From: Mactromeris polynyma | Taxonomy: Eukaryota; Mollusca; Bivalvia; Venerida; Mactridae | DNA length: 64,000 nucleotides | Direction of reading: 5' to 3' | Assembly (NCBI GenBank): GCA_032209605.1 | Contig: JASFXZ010000005.1 | Location: forward strand, 30,492,905 to 30,556,904 | Part shown: positions 12,728-24,651 of the stretch, one piece after another | How the letters are laid out: every line of letters starts with the position of its first letter | Numbering within the stretch: position 1 is the stretch's first letter | The notes under the pieces: generated by a model | Told to the model about the DNA's origin: nothing | The model's database searches: none | What the model saw: only the letters and a program-made list of their open reading frames with translations | Position numbers and translations under genes: made by a program

Positions 12728-13099
12728 ATATAATACTTCTGTAATAACTGGTAATCCCTATACTCGTATATTGATTTTAGAATATAATTCAGATTTCTGT
12801 TTACTTTATAAAATTATATACAATTAATTAATGTTTACTAAACAATAACCTCAGTACATTGTACTAGGCTTTTGAAGTTTAATTTTTAATTTATGATGTG
12901 TAGTTATACATCTGTGTAATCCACATACAGAACATACTTTTCTTTAATCTGGGTTTACTTTTTACAGAATGATGTCAACAAGACCAGGACTGGTGAAAGT
13001 CCTCAAGAATACACAAGTAATTTGCCAATGTGCTTGTAAACACTGGAAAAATACAGGCAGGATTAAAAAGAAGATTCAATTCTCATTCTAAGGTAGAAG

Positions 13100-13500
13100 A
13101 AAATTCGGAATCAGTGTAATTTTAGCAAAACTAAAAAGTCCTTCCTAACACTTTCGTCCGGAGCTTAACTCCACAATTAGTCAATGGATGTTGTTGAAAG
13201 TTACAACAATGATATCATTTAGAGGAAATGCATTGAACAAGAACCAAAACTCAATCTTACTTACTTTTAATTATCCCTTTTGATTACTTTTTGTCCAGGA
13301 CTCAGCTCCGATTCTATACGATGGAATTTGTTGAAATTTCACACAATGAAATCCGACGCTAAGAAGAAGTGCAATGCATTATTCTGTCTCACATTTAGAA
13401 TTATCTCCCTTGATTACATTTTTGTTTGGCGAGCGTACCTCGGAAACTATTGTATAAAATTCGTTGAGACTTCATACAATGGTAGAGGTAAAGGTGAAAG
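13100..13500. repeat. Diverged tandem copies of a roughly 130-150-bp unit
   Basis: Three stretches carry the same succession: a ccttttgattac block, a gtccgg/gtccagg/gtttgg block, then gttgaaa...acaatg. Identity is low, so boundaries are approximate. No coding exon recognised. Confidence 0.4.
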
Positions 13501-13752
13501 TAAATGCTTTTTTCTATAACGTTATCTTGTTTTAATTATGATAAATATTACTGAAGAATGATATATCACTATCAAGCTATAGGGCCTGTTCTTGTGTTTT
13601 CTTATGTTTGTTCAAATCATGAATCTAAAGCTGTTCAAGAAATATTGTTTCCAATTTACTGTAACATTAATTTCTCCTTGTGTCTACCTTTTACCCAAAC
13701 AAATGCTTCGGTGTGAGATTTAGCCATGTGAGACATGTTTTATTTCGTGTAG

Positions 13753-13950
13753 TCTGTGAGGATATAGATCGAAAGTATGGCACATGGGTTAGCTGCTCCA
13801 CTGACGCTAACACTGGTTCCCGCATATGTAGTTTGTACTGTGAGAAAAACAAGTTATTGCCACGAGGACTAACAAACTTTCTAGAATACAACTGTGGTCC
13901 AGACACCAACTATGAGTGGCAGCCAATGGACCTGATGCCTTCGTGTGTTG
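13753..13950 (+). pseudogene. Gene 2 exon: sushi-like domain (CGPxTxYxW type)
   Basis: Acceptor TTTCGTGTAG, donor GTAGGT, 198 nt, phase 1-1. It starts VCEDIDRKYGTWVSC and ends MPSCVG. By hand count 39 of 66 residues are identical to the gene 3 exon at 37161-37358. Open throughout. Confidence 0.75.
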
Positions 13951-14551
13951 GTAGGTAAACGATACGATCTCTATTATAACGGACATTAACTCTATCGAAC
14001 TTGAAAAGTATATTGCAGTTATGTTTTTTAACTCATGACAATAAATTCAGATTTAGCACCTCAATATCACACATTACAATGCTGCCACACAATGTCAGAA
14101 TGCTGTCACACAATCGAATCATTAATAGATAATATATTGATATTGCTGAATTCCTATCAAATGATTTGAATACTGTAATGAGTTAAGATATTTTCTTATA
14201 GAAGTTACCCAGCTGAATCAAATAATGTTGTTGTTACCGGATGCCGATCTACTAATTACCATGGAGAGTATTCCATGACAATGAGATGACTATTGAGTTT
14301 CTACTCTATCCCTAATGTTTAACATAATGAGGATCTGTGTGGGGTATAATTGTCTTGTGTTTGTCGTATTCTCTGTAACAACTTAATTCTTCTTTTACGA
14401 CATTCAGAAAACAGCCATAATGCCCTCAAGTGTTATTCTAAGTGTTACTTTAAATACTTAAACGCAAACAAACATTGTTACATAAGTCATCTTAACACTT
14501 TGCGTAGTACACTCAAGTCATTTAATGCTTTGAATGGTTTCATTCTTCCAG

Positions 14552-14821
14552 ATCCAGTTGGTCCCAGAATACTTGCTGTCTCATCTAGTGTGGAGTACAA
14601 TACTGAAATCTCCGAAATGAATAGTTGATACCTAACTGACACTGTATTAAACAATGTCATGTTAACTCCATGTTCAGTTCACTGTCAAACTGGAATACAG
14701 GTATCCAAGTCGAGCAGACGGCGGCGGAGAAGTACAGGCACCTTATTGACAATAACCTTTAGCTTGAATTTAACCCTCGAATCAAATTTAGAACTGGATA
14801 CATACACAGAAAACGGAACAG
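14552..14821 (+). pseudogene. Gene 2 exon: spacer domain with in-frame TGA and polybasic loop
   Basis: Acceptor TTCTTCCAG, donor GTCAGT, 270 nt, phase 1-1. After VEYNTEISEMNS the frame meets TGA (14626-14628), then continues YLTDTVLNN to CSVHC. The gene 3 counterpart reads straight through with IEYSTYITEGDIT and LTDSVLDN. The loop between the two strands holds SRRRRRSTG, a furin-like polybasic run absent from the gene 3 copy. That insertion explains the extra length (270 against 246 nt). Confidence 0.75.
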
Positions 14822-15835
14822 GTCAGTTATCAAAGGCACTGCTAAGAATATTATTGTATTTGCAGTATTTACACATTTTAAAATATAAAATAGCTTATTG
14901 GCTCTAATACCAGGTTTACATTGGGTCTTTAAACAAACGTCGATTTCATCCTTTTTCCACTTCAGTCCAATATACATTAGTATCAATGCTATTTCGACTA
15001 TAGATATGAGGTAACTAAAAACTCATGTATATACACGTGTTTGTGAATATCTTTGGGTTTTTGTTATATTGGTAATTATTGTAATGTTTGTTTGCTTCAA
15101 TTGCAATACATGGATGTTGCAAGATCAATACCATTGACCCTCGTACACTGTCTGTAAAGAACACTTACAGCATACAACACTTAAAATAATAACCTCTTCT
15201 TCTTCATAATGCAAATTGTCACAATATTGCCATGGACAACTGGTATGTGCATATCTCTAAACACAGATACCGTTATAATATTATAATGATGCTTTGTAAT
15301 GGTATATTGTAGTCATTTGATAAATACCTTTCAAATTAACTGGTTATTATAAAGAACTTAAACTTATGGCGTAATGTTATTTCAAGAATGTAAAGAGAAA
15401 AGTCAGTTGTATTATATATCGAAGTTGCATAAAAAAATCTTCCCTGATAAATATACGGTTCTTTTAACCACCCGACGTTCTACTAGATATCCACGCGTTT
15501 CTGAACCGAAAGTAGCTGATTTTTAGACATCAAAACAAAAGTAGGAATATTTAGTTAATTCAAAATGCAGGCAAATCAAAGAGTATTTTCTATGAACAAG
15601 AAATTACATTATATCTCATTAAACATACATGTACTTCCAAAACATTTTCAATCGTGTTTCAATGCCGAGATGGTCACATTCAATAGTACATGCCTAGAGC
15701 AATTGTATTCTGTAATTTGAAACAAAAAATAATCGTCTGCAAGATTGGCGTTCCGTATCAAATGTATAATAAACATATGTGCCGCTTTTATTGTATACAT
15801 GTAATAATGACACACATTATTTCTTTGGTTTACAG

Positions 15836-16030
15836 TTAGTGATTCATTGCAAGAACTTTTCGATGCTTTGAACAATCTGGAGTTGACAGCTCAATATTTA
15901 CCGAACAATACTGAGAATATATTTAATGCGGTAATCAATGGAACCACATATACCGTAGACACAAGCACGCTTACATTCGAGCCATCAATTACCTGTGCTG
16001 AAACACAGTTTATACATGATGGTGTTTGCA
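15836..16030 (+). pseudogene. Gene 2 exon: helical domain
   Basis: Acceptor GGTTTACAG, donor GTAAGT, 195 nt, phase 1-1. SDSLQELFDALNNLELTAQY matches gene 3 SGSLQELLDSVIYLELTAQY, and both end in the C-x(7-8)-C pair before GCC2/GCC3. Open frame. Confidence 0.75.
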
Positions 16031-16044
16031 GTAAGTATATTTTA

Positions 16045-16268
16045 GTATATCTTTATTATTTGATTACCTCGTGCTATATGTGTGTTGTTTGCTCTTTATT
16101 ATTTGATTACCTCGTGCTATATGTGTGTTGTTTGCTCTTTATTATTTGATTACCTCGTGGTATGTGTGTGTTGTTTGCTCTTTATTATTTGATTTCCTCG
16201 TGTTATGTGTGTGTTGTTTGCTCTTTATTAGTTGATTACCTCGTGCTATGTGTGTGTTGTTTGCTCAT
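16045..16268. repeat. 45-bp tandem repeat, five copies, in a gene 2 intron
   Basis: Unit contains ttatttgattacctcgtg and gtgtgttgtttgctc. It begins about 15 bp after the donor of the helical exon. The open frames through it are repeat artefacts. Confidence 0.85.
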
Positions 16269-17318
16269 AGGTTGTATGATTTGTTATTGTCTCAATTTTC
16301 GAGTTCCTTTGTGCAGACCTGTGTCGTGCCAGATTTATATGTTTGAGAACGGTTTGGATGTTGTGCTTTTTTGGTTTCCTTGTTCTTATCATTGCAATTT
16401 GACGTCCACTCCATGTGTATACTTCCTGGTCCTGCCCGGTCGCATCCTTTTTATGCCATTGCTTCCCCTGTCCGTGTGTTCGTCCGTCCGGCCGGCCGTC
16501 CGTGTCCAAGTCGTTTCTGGCCCAAGATTTGTTGTCGACAGAAATATATTGAAATGATTTGGCAAGAGTAGATCACCATGGATGATGTGTCGCGAGCAAA
16601 AATGGCGCCAGTATCTACAAGGTCAACGTCAAAGGGCAGCATTTCATTTTGTTTATAAACCAGTGTAAATAATGATTTCAATGTGTTTCGTGTTCAGCCC
16701 AGAACTTTGTGGGATTTTTTAACTTGGCAAAGATGCGCACCATATCTAAAATATCAAGGTTGCGTTGCACCATCCGTATCGAAACGTGTCCGACCCATAT
16801 AACTTTGCTGTCTAACGTGGGATTTAGAAATAATTGTCCATCAATTGTCGCCATATTAGATGATGGGTTACACGCAACAATTGTATCCATAGCCAACATG
16901 TCGATCATACGGTCAGTCCATTACGCGGTCGGTTGTCATAAAGTCAGCCGGTTCATCATGCAGTCGGTATGTCACGCAGTCTGTTGCATGCATTTCTTGA
17001 ATACAATGCAATTGCTCACCATGAAGTGTATAAATGCGTGAGATATTAGCTCTAGACTTGAGCATAATTCGTACCGTAGTATTATTTGTTTTCGTTTTAA
17101 ATCAAAAAGCTAAAATGATGCCGTATGGGTATGAACATTTCCTTTATGATGTAAATACACTTTGCTTAGGAGGATGTGATCGGTTCATTTGAAATGTATA
17201 CATGCATATGCCTACATTGATAATTATTTAACACCTGGCACCCAAGGTTTACACACATGATCAATTGATCACATATATCATCTAAATTTTGGATAATTAA
17301 TTGATACCTAAATTTCAG

Positions 17319-17474
17319 TTGAGTGTCATGCTGGAACATATTCTGATGGTGTTTTTTGTCATTTCTGCGATCGAGGAACATATCAACAATTATCTGGTCA
17401 AACATCATGTATACAATGCCCATCAGGTGTAACAACTGGTACTCTGGGATCGTCCGCTTATTCACAATGCTCAG
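17319..17474 (+). pseudogene. Gene 2 exon: GCC2/GCC3 repeat
   Basis: Acceptor AAATTTCAG, donor GTAGAA, 156 nt, phase 1-1. It encodes HAGTYSDGVFCHFCDRGTYQ, then CIQCPSG and a final CSG, closely matching gene 3 at 33477-33632. Open frame. Confidence 0.75.
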
Positions 17475-18130
17475 GTAGAATACACCTTAACATGTTTTAT
17501 ATGTTTTTCGTTCAATATTTCATAATACATGTATTGACTTATATTCTTTTTAGCTTTTAATTTCAAATAAGTATTTGATAATTTTGCATTTAAATTGATA
17601 GACATACAATATATAGCACAGTAATTATGTAGTGCTAATATTAATGTGTTTTTAAGACATGTTATCTCCATGGTACTTTATACCATCATATCGTTTATAT
17701 ATACAAGTATTCTGCATTCTAAACGTTATATTCCAGTAGTTTTCGGATACTTATAGTAAATCATGTATTTAAATGAGTGAATATAACTACATTTTTCTGT
17801 AACAATTTTTGTTATTCTTTGAGCAATCAAATCAATAGTTTAATGTGGTAGTAACGTTCATGTATAATGAGAGGATGATGTGATACAGACAATCTCTGAA
17901 CCAAAAATGAATAAGATCAACGATATACGTTATCGTCTACATGAATCAAAATAAGCATTGAGACGTTTTTGTTTTTGAAGCAATGAAAACTCGTTTTCAG
18001 AGATTGTTACAGAACTTAAGTCCTCTCCATGTCGTGTTTGACTTCCATCTTGTCCTGTTTTTGGCAACTTGCGCAGCGTAATCCCATGACAGTCGCATGT
18101 CCGCAAGCACCGTCATGATTGATCTGCGCC

Positions 18131-18254
18131 ACATATTATTACGAGTTCTCTCCCATTCTATATCCCTTATATAGCACATAAATAGTATTGTGTATACATG
18201 TACATATCCTATGGAAGGTATATAGAAGGTCAGATAACTCCTGACAATCTCCGG
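18131..18254. mobile_element. MITE copy, gagttctctccc family
   Basis: The left arm attacgagttctctcccatt is mirrored by the right arm ggtcagataactcctgaca and atctcc. The same ends occur in the element at 49161-49322, and a partial arm at 2650-2710. Non-coding. Confidence 0.6.
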
Positions 18255-18387
18255 TTGACTGCGCCATGTGTTTTACGGCACCCTTCTCTACCTCAGGTTC
18301 CATATTTACCAACAACAGAAACAAAGTGTGGAGTACAATGCATCATAAATACATACATAGTAATGCAGTATGCTTTTTTATTTACAG

Positions 18388-18441
18388 AAGGCTTAATCAC
18401 AAAAACGCCTGTTCCTGCCAGCAAGCCATCTGCATTACAAG
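18388..18441 (+). pseudogene. Gene 2 exon: Pro-rich stalk
   Basis: 54 nt, phase 1-1, acceptor TTATTTACAG and donor GTAAGT. It encodes ITKTPVPASKPSALQ, equivalent to the Pro/Thr stalk exon of gene 3 (32397-32444). Confidence 0.65.
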
Positions 18442-19095
18442 GTAAGTTATTGCTCTTCGGATGTTTATACGGCATAAATTTATAGTGTGCAAAATTATGA
18501 CTTTTCCAGGCGGCTTATTATCTAAGTAACTCTGTTTATCATCTACATGTTTTCATTTACTTGAATCGACGCTGGTTTGAAGACAATCTTATTAAAATCA
18601 GCTCAATGCCTAATGAGCATTATGTAATGCAGTATAATGTAGGATTTGGCTTGCAGAAAAACAATTAGTACCATCTGGAAGCACAGGAAACACAGTAAAC
18701 TGCCATATGTGACAAACAATCTGTAAGCAGTTCATTCATATCATTATTGCAGTCCACTTAAGACATTAATCTAAAACACATGGTAGTCTTAAAAATAAGT
18801 GACAGTGATTTTATAAAGTACAGTGACTTTTTGCATCCAATAACAGACACTAACTGCTTGAAAATATTCATAGATATTTATATTAAATTCACTCGAGTCC
18901 GTTTTAATTTACGTGAGAAAGATAGTAAGCGAACTATGAGGTGGTCAGCCAACAAAACATGTCTTGGATTATTTTTACCAATTGAAATAGTGTACACTTA
19001 ACTGGTTTTTTCAACTAATTTTTAATCGACAGTGAATGCGTTTTCATCAATTTACTGTATACAACAATATGACATATTTTTGTACTATATTTCAG

Positions 19096-19183
19096 TTGGT
19101 GTGATTGTTGGAATCGTTGTTTCTGTTATTATACTTCTTTTGATCATTGTGGTCATTGTATTAAAGTGTTCCAAGAACTTCAG
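19096..19183 (+). pseudogene. Gene 2 exon: transmembrane segment
   Basis: 88 nt, phase 1 in and phase 2 out, acceptor ATATTTCAG and donor GTACGT. It encodes VGVIVGIVVSVIILLLIIVV and a basic KCSKNFR end. Phases are the same as in gene 3's transmembrane exon, but the hydrophobic sequence is different. Confidence 0.75.
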
Positions 19184-21929
19184 GTACGTCAAGGTTTCTG
19201 TGTTTTAAACGTCTTTTTTGAGACAATTGTGCACGCTTATGTCACAAATTTCCCAATTTCGGTTAGCAATCTACTGTATTTGAAATGTTCATGAAAAGAA
19301 ACATACATCTAACATATATACTTATGCAACTGACCAATGCTTGTTTCTGAGCACTGATATAAGATCTTACGCTGGTCCTCTCACGCCGTAGGTGAATATC
19401 ACCATTTATGTCTATATATGAATGATAATAGCAGGTGTGGTGGAAATGCTCAACGCAAACAGCTCACCTTCACTGAGTATGTTGCAATATCACGACTGTG
19501 ATTTAAACCTGGTTTAAGGGTGCACACAAGCTCACACTGTTGACACTATCACCTGTACTTAAAAATGATCAAAACAATAAAACAAATCTCAGTTCAACTC
19601 CACAACATTGTAGCCGAAGAAAAGAAGATATTGTAGATGTACAAACGTAAACCCATGGAAAGAGGTAAATATATACTCAATGACGATCTGACGACAGAGC
19701 AACTGCAAAGAAGCCTGTAAGAAGATGAGTTTGTCATGTAGCACGATCATATCAGTGTCATTTTTTTACATTTACATAACTTGCTTAACAATATATGTGT
19801 ACAGCTATCAGTCTTAAGTTTGAAATCTATTTTAATAAAATATCATTCTATCCGACTTTTTTACTCCAAAAATATTACGTTATAACAGTAACTTTAACAA
19901 AACAATACCAATAAAATTGTTGCTTATTGAGTCTTTGACCTGTGTATTTAGAATGGATTCAAACTGAGCGTTTGTTGCAGAATGATAACTTTCACATGAT
20001 TGTTTTTCGAGTGATGGCAACTATGGATATAATATCAGGTAATTAAATGGGCCGTGCTGAATCAGTTATACTAAGTCTTGTTAAGTATGTGATGAATGTA
20101 TTATGTGGAATACACAAACGAGTATTGCAGCATGCTTAAAAGTTTTCCGTTGGTTTATAGTTTATAGAAATCTGTCTGGATTTCTGATAGAAATACACAA
20201 ACAGTTAGCTTGTACGATTGTAAATATTTAATAGACATGTTTTTTGTTTTTTTTCCATTTTGGATGAATACATCCCATTGGTACTAGATTGAAGACAGTG
20301 AGAGAATGTAATCTTAGGCTCGTACGCTTGCTTTCACAGAGAAATAAATTAATATTTCACAGCCGTACTAACATGGTTTTGCTATTTGCATAGTCAGTGT
20401 TTTGTAAACCAATCAAATCTTACGTTAACCACCAATTAAGGCAATTTCGCACAATTTCTCTTAAATTTAAAAATATGTGTAACCTCGAAGCAGATTAGTT
20501 AACATTGTTTATTGTGTATTTTAAGATTAATCCAGTAAGTAGTGTTTTAGTCATCACCACGGGGAATTGTCCGGTGTTAGAATTAAGAAGACTTTCGTGG
20601 TTTTATGTACCAGTTGAGAACATTTATATTGTTTTAATCAGATAAATCGCTATGTAACTAGTTGTTTTACATGAATGTTTGAGTTCACGACTTATGCAAT
20701 AAGTAATGTTGGACTATATTGAAACAGACTATACTGTGTATATGATTAATCACACTACGGAGTTATTTGATGCAGTCTCATTCGGAACACCTCAGCATTA
20801 TTGGCTCTGCCGAGTAGTTACGATTGATGCAGTCTCCTACGCAGTGATCTCCCCTTACTGGTTTCGGAGTTTCTGTAGTTAGCGTAATTGAAGGCATTTT
20901 TTATGGTGTACAACAAATTGTAACCTTCAGATTGCAACAAATATGTATACTTCAAGTTGCGCTGACCATCCTTTTTAAAGATATTCCTTGTTTTCTGATA
21001 AAAATGTCTTCTCTTGTTTAATGAAGCAGTCTCACGAACGGTTGTTTCTACATAGCAAGAAATAAAGTTGCGATTATAACATTTTTTGTTTTATTAGTAT
21101 TATATTGTACACAAATTCTATCATTGGAAATAAATAAACTGCCATCTGCTCTCTGCTTTATATTGTTATCTTTGTTAAGCCATCATTCCTTGCACAAATG
21201 TGTATCAAAATGCCATGTTGTGCTGGCTAAAGTAAAAATAATAATGCATTTATGACTAATTGCAATTTGCATCGCAGTCCGAATACTATTTGTACTGAAG
21301 GTGTATTTCCTCAGATGAAACTAGGGTGACACTTAAAGATATATATATAGTTATGCAATAAATGAGGTAAATGTATATGAACATGGTAACAATATAACGT
21401 CTCGTCAGGTTTTTTTCAATATACCGACGTGTTCCACTAAAATGTACCACTTAAATTGTTTACACCATTCAGTACGCCAAATAATGCAACGGATTTATTG
21501 CATTTAAAGTATTTACACCAATAACTAGAACTACAGCATTAAACATTCCTTTACAATAACGACATGCATAAATTACAGCTTTGTTCTTAGTACAGGTATG
21601 GCTTGCACAACATAAGACGTTGGTTCAAATTCTAATAAACAAATAAACAAACGTTCTACCAAAAGTGAAGGATTTCAAATTGATTTTAAGACAAATTCAT
21701 CGTTCGTGTGATATTACAATTACATTGTGAAAAAACTAAGGTACATATGCAAGCGTAACGACTGGTCAGTCGAGTATACCATATCAAACCCATGGTCAAT
21801 TAAAGCTCAGGTACACAGATATGACTGGATGGTTTGCGCAGTCCGCTGACTGTCATATTGAAAGATATATCAAATGTTCTTAATATACAATATCGAAACA
21901 ATAATACATGATATGCAATATGATTTTCT

Positions 21930-22070
21930 TAGCACCCGTTATTTCGACCATTCCTTTGCACACCGACCCCAACAATAGCCTACAACACATTAAAAGCTTA
22001 GGATGTGCAAGGTTAAACATGTATGGAAACAGAGGTGCAAGGAATTGTCTGACAATCAATAATAACCATG
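21930..22070 (+). repeat. Copy of the dispersed repeat family
   Basis: The blocks acacattaaaagc, aggtgcaaggaattgtctga and a short poly-A-rich end align with the copies at 38394-38640 and 32808-33072. Confidence 0.45.
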
Positions 22071-22400
22071 AATAATTTAGGGGGACAACACATGGATGGA
22101 TATACTCATCACTGCATGATTTTCCTTCAGAAATCTTATAAGGAATGTCAAGTGTGGATCATTCCATGTCGGGAGCATCTGTTTTGAAAAAGGACGGCTG
22201 GAGCATTGTCTGGTTGACCACTACGTTTAAACAAGAATAGTTCATGTATTTATAAAAGTATTTAGGTAAAATACAGTATTAGTAAAAATTATATATATAT
22301 ATTGAATACGTTATGTTCTCACCAGAAATTTAAAACTTATCGGAAGGAATAAAGTTTCTACTTATTGGTATGTGTTACAGATTGAGGACTTGTGGTCACT

Positions 22401-22490
22401 TACCGACACTTGTACCAAATCAAGGCAATGTCTAGACAAACGATCACCAGGACCATGATAGGTATCATCACTGTTCGAATCACTGAACTA
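22401..22490 (-). pseudogene. Relic transmembrane exon of a gene 3-like copy
   Basis: On the minus strand, a frame ending MVLVIVCLDIALIWYKC, followed by a GTAAGTGACC donor, clearly matches the gene 3 transmembrane exon (VVACLALALIWYKKYR then the same donor). The frame is open, but the acceptor AG is lost (TG at the junction). No stalk, GCC2/GCC3 or tail exon was found beside it. This is a solitary remnant of a further copy in minus orientation. Confidence 0.65.
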
Positions 22491-22895
22491 TTTGCAGAAA
22501 TGTAAATGATAGAACTGGTATAGGATTATAAGATACTAATCTACATTATCACATGAAATGCAAGTTTACTCGATTTATGAAATTGTTACTGGTAACGATG
22601 GTAACAAACAAAAATCCGATCAAGATGTAATTGCTATTATTGCACTACGTACGGAACATTATTTCAACCGAACAAAAGAACACCAAACTGTGTATCATGT
22701 AAATACACCAATTTCTTGTGCTACACTCATAAGACAAATGGTAATGTTTGAGCAAATTTGAACCTGATTTAAGGAACAGTGGTGTACCCTCTGATCATTT
22801 GAAGGCGGTATTCATATTTTCACCAATCGAGTATGTTAGTCTAATCTCCCTTTTGCCTCTGTAGTTCTTCACTTGTATGTATATATGTTCATGTA

Positions 22896-23110
22896 CAGTG
22901 GATCACGCTTATAACGTACTCGGTTATAACGAAAAATATGATAGAACGTATTGGTTTGTATTTCCCGTCAAAGCTCTTTTATATTTCATTTTAAAACTAC
23001 TCGGTAATAATGCATTTGGATATAACGTAGTAATTTGTGGGTCCCAAGAGGCATATTCTAAATCAAACGTTATCGGTTATAACGTAATTCAAAATTGGTT
23101 TGGGTGTGAA
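22896..23110. mobile_element. Tigger/pogo-like MITE, partial
   Basis: Begins TA-CAGTGGATCACGCTTATAA, a typical Tigger-type end with TA target. The motif cggttataacg recurs, and a related inverted block (cggttataacgtaattc) lies near 23075-23090. The right end is not clear. Confidence 0.5.
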
Positions 23111-24217
23111 CACAGGTATTAGCTAAAATGCAGACATTTATCGCGGCAGAAAAAGCGCATTGATTGTCCAACTCGCTAATTGCTCATGCTTGCATTGGAC
23201 TAGTGTCGGGCAACTGTTTATGTGACTAATTGCTTATTACGGAACAAATATCCCGTTTTGATTAGACAAAGGAAACATGTTCTTACAGCCTGTGAGTGAG
23301 CTTTACAACCAATGTGAAAATGTACGCTTTGCATGGAAACAACTTGAAACGTTACCATGCAAACAGTCAGAACGGAACCCGGAAATGACAAATTCAAAAT
23401 AAGTATTAAGTGTTTCGAATTAAGGATAGTCGGAAGGATCTTCCGAATATACGCTGGCGATATATTCATTAAATAACTTACAATAAAGAAATGTCATTTA
23501 CTCATATAACAATCAGAATGTGCCTGAAGCGGCAAATTCTCAAACGAAACTTTAATTATACACAAATATGTACAAGTATGAGAGTAGCCAAATATGTTCG
23601 AAACCTCTCTTGAAGAGTAACGTAACTTCCTATTTACGTTAGTTCTTCGACATTTCATTTGTAAACATTTGTAAATGCACTTAGAGTTGTACTCGATTTT
23701 GAAATGCTTGAACTGGTTGGAATCATTTTTCAAACGCTATGAAGGAATAAGTCTCCGAAAATTCAAACACGTCTTTCGATATTTTTGTTTTATTTTCAAT
23801 AGAAATCATTCGTTCACACAAATACTGTGCAAGAAAATTGACATAAATATGTTTGACTCACTGCATAATGAAACGGATCTTTTAAAACATTTTAACAACT
23901 AAACAAAAGACACAAGGCACCTGATTCACGGTAACAAAACAATGTTCATCCAAACATGGTTTACACTGTTTAATAACTGGCAATGGAACCAATGTTTGGG
24001 CAATGATAATTGGCGCATATTTCGTTATACGGTCTTATTACGGTCTTATTACGGTCCATGTGGTATAAGGTAGTACGATAAAGTTCGACATATTTAGATA
24101 TAAATTTAACTTTTTGACATACAAGAATTGAAGAGATTTTGGAGAGGAATTGTTAGAGACGGGGGCTGTTGCCCGATATCGATAACATGTTTTTAGATAT
24201 TTAAAGTTGGTATGATT

Positions 24218-24360
24218 TCAATAAAACCTCAATAATAAGACCGCCGTTTGGACATTTGAAAACTGGTCTTAATATTGAAGTTGAATTTAGAGCAAAACAG
24301 TGAAAATGGAGTTGAACATTGTGTTCTTAATATTGAGGTGTTTTTTAAGTGAGGTTTTAA
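24218..24360. mobile_element. Tigger/pogo-like MITE, copy 1 of a family
   Basis: Starts ataaaacctcaataataaga, contains aaaactggtcttaat and gagcaaaacagtgaaaatgg, and ends in the inverted gaggttttaa. The same interior occurs at 56645-56839. Confidence 0.6.
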
Positions 24361-24383
24361 GTGAGTGTCTGCAAACAATGTCA

Positions 24384-24651
24384 GCCCGCCTGGCTAGTTC
24401 AGTTGATACAGCGCTAGACTGTCACCCGGCAAATCCGGGTTTAATTCCAAGGTTGGGCAGGTTATGTCCGTGACATTGACTATGGTCCAGTCCTCCACGT
24501 ATGGAGAAGTTGTCAGTTGCTTGCGGAAGACAAAGTGAATACTGGTTGATAATTAATTCCATTATAACTGGTTAAGTCAACTGACCACGGTATATGGCTG
24601 AAAAGTGTTGAAACACGGCGTAAACTCCAATGAAAACAAAAGCAAACAATG
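24384..24651 (+). mobile_element. tRNA-derived SINE-like copy
   Basis: The head has an A-box-like tggctagttcagttg and a B-box-like gggtttaattcc. A conserved body follows (gagaagttgtcagttgcttg, aactggttaagtcaactgac, ggtatatggctgaaa). The body recurs at 31626-31890 and 51190-51385. Confidence 0.65.

Larger units (their letters stand above)
8257..13752. other. Spacer between gene 1 and the gene 2 remnant
   Basis: No sushi, EGF, HYR or GCC2/GCC3 exon and no signal peptide was recognised here on the plus strand. It contains the element at 8606-8925, a 20-bp array at 9412-9672, a copy of a dispersed repeat (10180-10325), a Harbinger-like relic (10680-11375), a hairpin element (12604-12727) and diverged tandem copies around 13100-13500. 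The absence matters because gene 2 would have to begin here. Confidence 0.6.

Noticed and set aside
14626..14628. TGA as a selenocysteine codon
   Set aside because: The paralogue has Thr at this position, no selenoprotein family is involved and no SECIS-like structure was noticed. A nonsense change is simpler.
16246..17041. Several overlapping 66-131-codon frames on both strands
   Set aside because: They lie in a gene 2 intron, have repeat-like composition (gtccgtccggccggccgtcc) and show no recognisable domain.
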